6,963 bases of DNA, taken from NCBI GenBank assembly GCA_030588275.1, contig JAUUYJ010000137.1, forward strand, positions 1-6,963, read 5' to 3'. The notes below the pieces were generated by a model that saw only the letters and a list, made by a program, of their open reading frames with translations, made no database searches and was not told the DNA's origin. The stretch is from Candidatus Zixiibacteriota bacterium (GTDB lineage: Bacteria; Zixibacteria; MSB-5A5; GN15; JAAZOE01). Below, piece by piece: positions 6,389-6,963 of this stretch (position 1 is the first letter of the stretch; every line of letters begins with the position of its first letter). The position numbers and the translations under genes were made by a program.

Positions 6389-6405
6389 CCGGCACCAGAT
6401 TTGCT
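6389..6405 (+). promoter_or_regulatory. Sigma-54 (RpoN) promoter of the exported-protein gene
   Basis: CCGGCACCAGATTTGCT matches the -24/-12 consensus YTGGCACGRNNNTTGCW at all fixed positions but two. The invariant GG (6391-6392) and GC (6403-6404) are separated by exactly 10 nt. Transcription would begin near 6415, giving a leader of about 45 nt with the SD GGAGG at 6450-6454. The paired activator sites upstream support the call. Confidence 0.75.
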
Positions 6406-6459
6406 CAAACATTGAACAGGCAATCAATGATAAACTCAAAAGGTTTTACGGAGGAAGTA

Positions 6460-6963
6460 ATGAAAAAATTCACGCAAATTTTGCTAACGGTTGCGATGGT
6501 TTTCGTGTTGACCGGTAGCGCCAATGCCTGGTTCCTGGATTTTGAGTGGGGACTTGGTTTGGACGGACAACCGATCGCCTCTGGCGTTCCGGGTGTTCAA
6601 TTCACAACGACTGATGGTTTTGACTGGCATTATGGTGACATAAATACTGGTACCTATAACGTAACCAGTGACAATGGTTCTTCCTATTATACCGGTAGCT
6701 ATTATATGGGTGGCGATGTCTTTGCCTGGTTAGGTACTTCTCAGGGTAATGGCCGGATTGACTTTCTTAACAAAGATGGCTCCTATTTCTCAACTGGCTA
6801 TTGTGCCAACTCATCCTTCTATCTTGAAGCTTATGATGAATTTGGTGTAATGATTGATCAGGCAGTTGGTGGTAATAATATTGGTGTCAGCATGGATTAT
6901 CTGACCGTTAGCTCCGCCTCAAAAAATATTGCCTATGTCGAAGTTCATGATAGCGGCAATTAC
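6460..6963 (+). CDS. Exported protein resembling PEP-CTERM/exosortase cargo (3' end outside window)
   Basis: ATG at 6460 follows GGAGG (6450-6454) by five nt, and the frame stays open for 168 codons to the right edge. Residues 1-23 form a classic signal peptide: KK, then ILLTVAMVFVLTG, then cleavage after ANA. The mature part begins WFLDFEWGLGLDGQPIASGVPGVQFTTTDGFDW, the FDFE...G..i..GIPGvqFtt opening that I associate with many PEP-CTERM beta-sandwich proteins. It goes on rich in Gly, Ser, Tyr and Asn, with GRIDFLNKDGSYFSTGY, FYLEAYDEFGVMIDQ and IAYVEVHDSGNY. One Cys (C115) is visible. The sorting signal that would prove the class (PEP motif, TM helix, basic tail) would lie beyond the window, so exosortase processing is inferred. 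The sigma-54 promoter and activator sites upstream fit the RpoN/PrsR control known for PEP-CTERM genes. Probable role: surface or extracellular matrix protein. Confidence 0.85.
   Translation, partial: MKKFTQILLTVAMVFVLTGSANAWFLDFEWGLGLDGQPIASGVPGVQFTTTDGFDWHYGDINTGTYNVTSDNGSSYYTGSYYMGGDVFAWLGTSQGNGRIDFLNKDGSYFSTGYCANSSFYLEAYDEFGVMIDQAVGGNNIGVSMDYLTVSSASKNIAYVEVHDSGNY

Larger units (their letters stand above)
5968..6459. other. Divergent intergenic region (492 bp), regulatory
   Basis: No gene is supported here; short frames on either strand lack a ribosome site and recognisable sequence. The left part (about 5980-6200) is AT-rich, with the TTTGT-N3-ACAAA dyad and the presumed promoter of the minus-strand membrane/regulator unit, for which no clear -35/-10 pair was found. 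The right part holds the G-tract block (6286-6307), three TGTS-N9-GACA sites and a sigma-54 promoter serving the plus-strand exported protein. Confidence 0.7.

Noticed and set aside
6251..6439. 62-codon minus-strand frame in the divergent intergenic region
   Set aside because: No SD and no recognisable features, and it lies over the sigma-54 promoter and activator sites.

Overview
The window looks like a chromosomal piece of a Gram-negative bacterium of moderate GC. It encodes a predicted outer-membrane beta-barrel protein, an exported protein that resembles exosortase (PEP-CTERM type) cargo, and a 6-TM membrane protein paired with a winged-helix regulator. This mix would suit an FCB-group or candidate-phylum lineage such as Zixibacteria, but that placement is an impression from protein style, not a database result. 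No rRNA, tRNA, CRISPR array, insertion sequence or prophage was seen.

Layout. A plus-strand gene cut by the left edge (3-446) encodes the C-terminal part of a DUF4382-like protein followed by a carboxypeptidase-regulatory-like beta-sandwich. It converges on a minus-strand outer-membrane beta-barrel gene (574-1848), and a strong, probably bidirectional, terminator hairpin lies between them (501-535). Further right, on the minus strand, is a molybdenum-cofactor cluster read right to left: moaA (4858-3887), moaD (3885-3631), and a three-domain fusion MoaE-MoeB-rhodanese (3626-2064). Upstream of moaA, on the same strand, is a two-gene unit: a 6-TM membrane protein (5967-5326) overlapping by 14 nt a HTH_34/ArsR-like regulator (5339-5001). 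A 492-bp intergenic region (5968-6459) separates this unit from a divergent plus-strand gene for an exported protein, which starts at 6460 and runs off the right edge.

How it works together. MoaA carries out the radical-SAM step on GTP. MoaD is the sulfur-carrier subunit with a GG tail. The fusion protein appears to hold in one chain the enzyme that adenylates MoaD (MoeB), the likely sulfur donor (rhodanese, with an active-site Cys) and the synthase subunit that uses the MoaD thiocarboxylate (MoaE). moaC is not in the window. The other notable element is the regulatory region of the exported-protein gene. It has a near-consensus sigma-54 promoter (GG-N10-GC, 6389-6405) preceded by two TGTC-N9-GACA dyads exactly 22 bp apart and a third, weaker copy further upstream. 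This is the expected architecture of an enhancer-binding-protein-controlled promoter, and it fits the known RpoN/PrsR link of PEP-CTERM genes.
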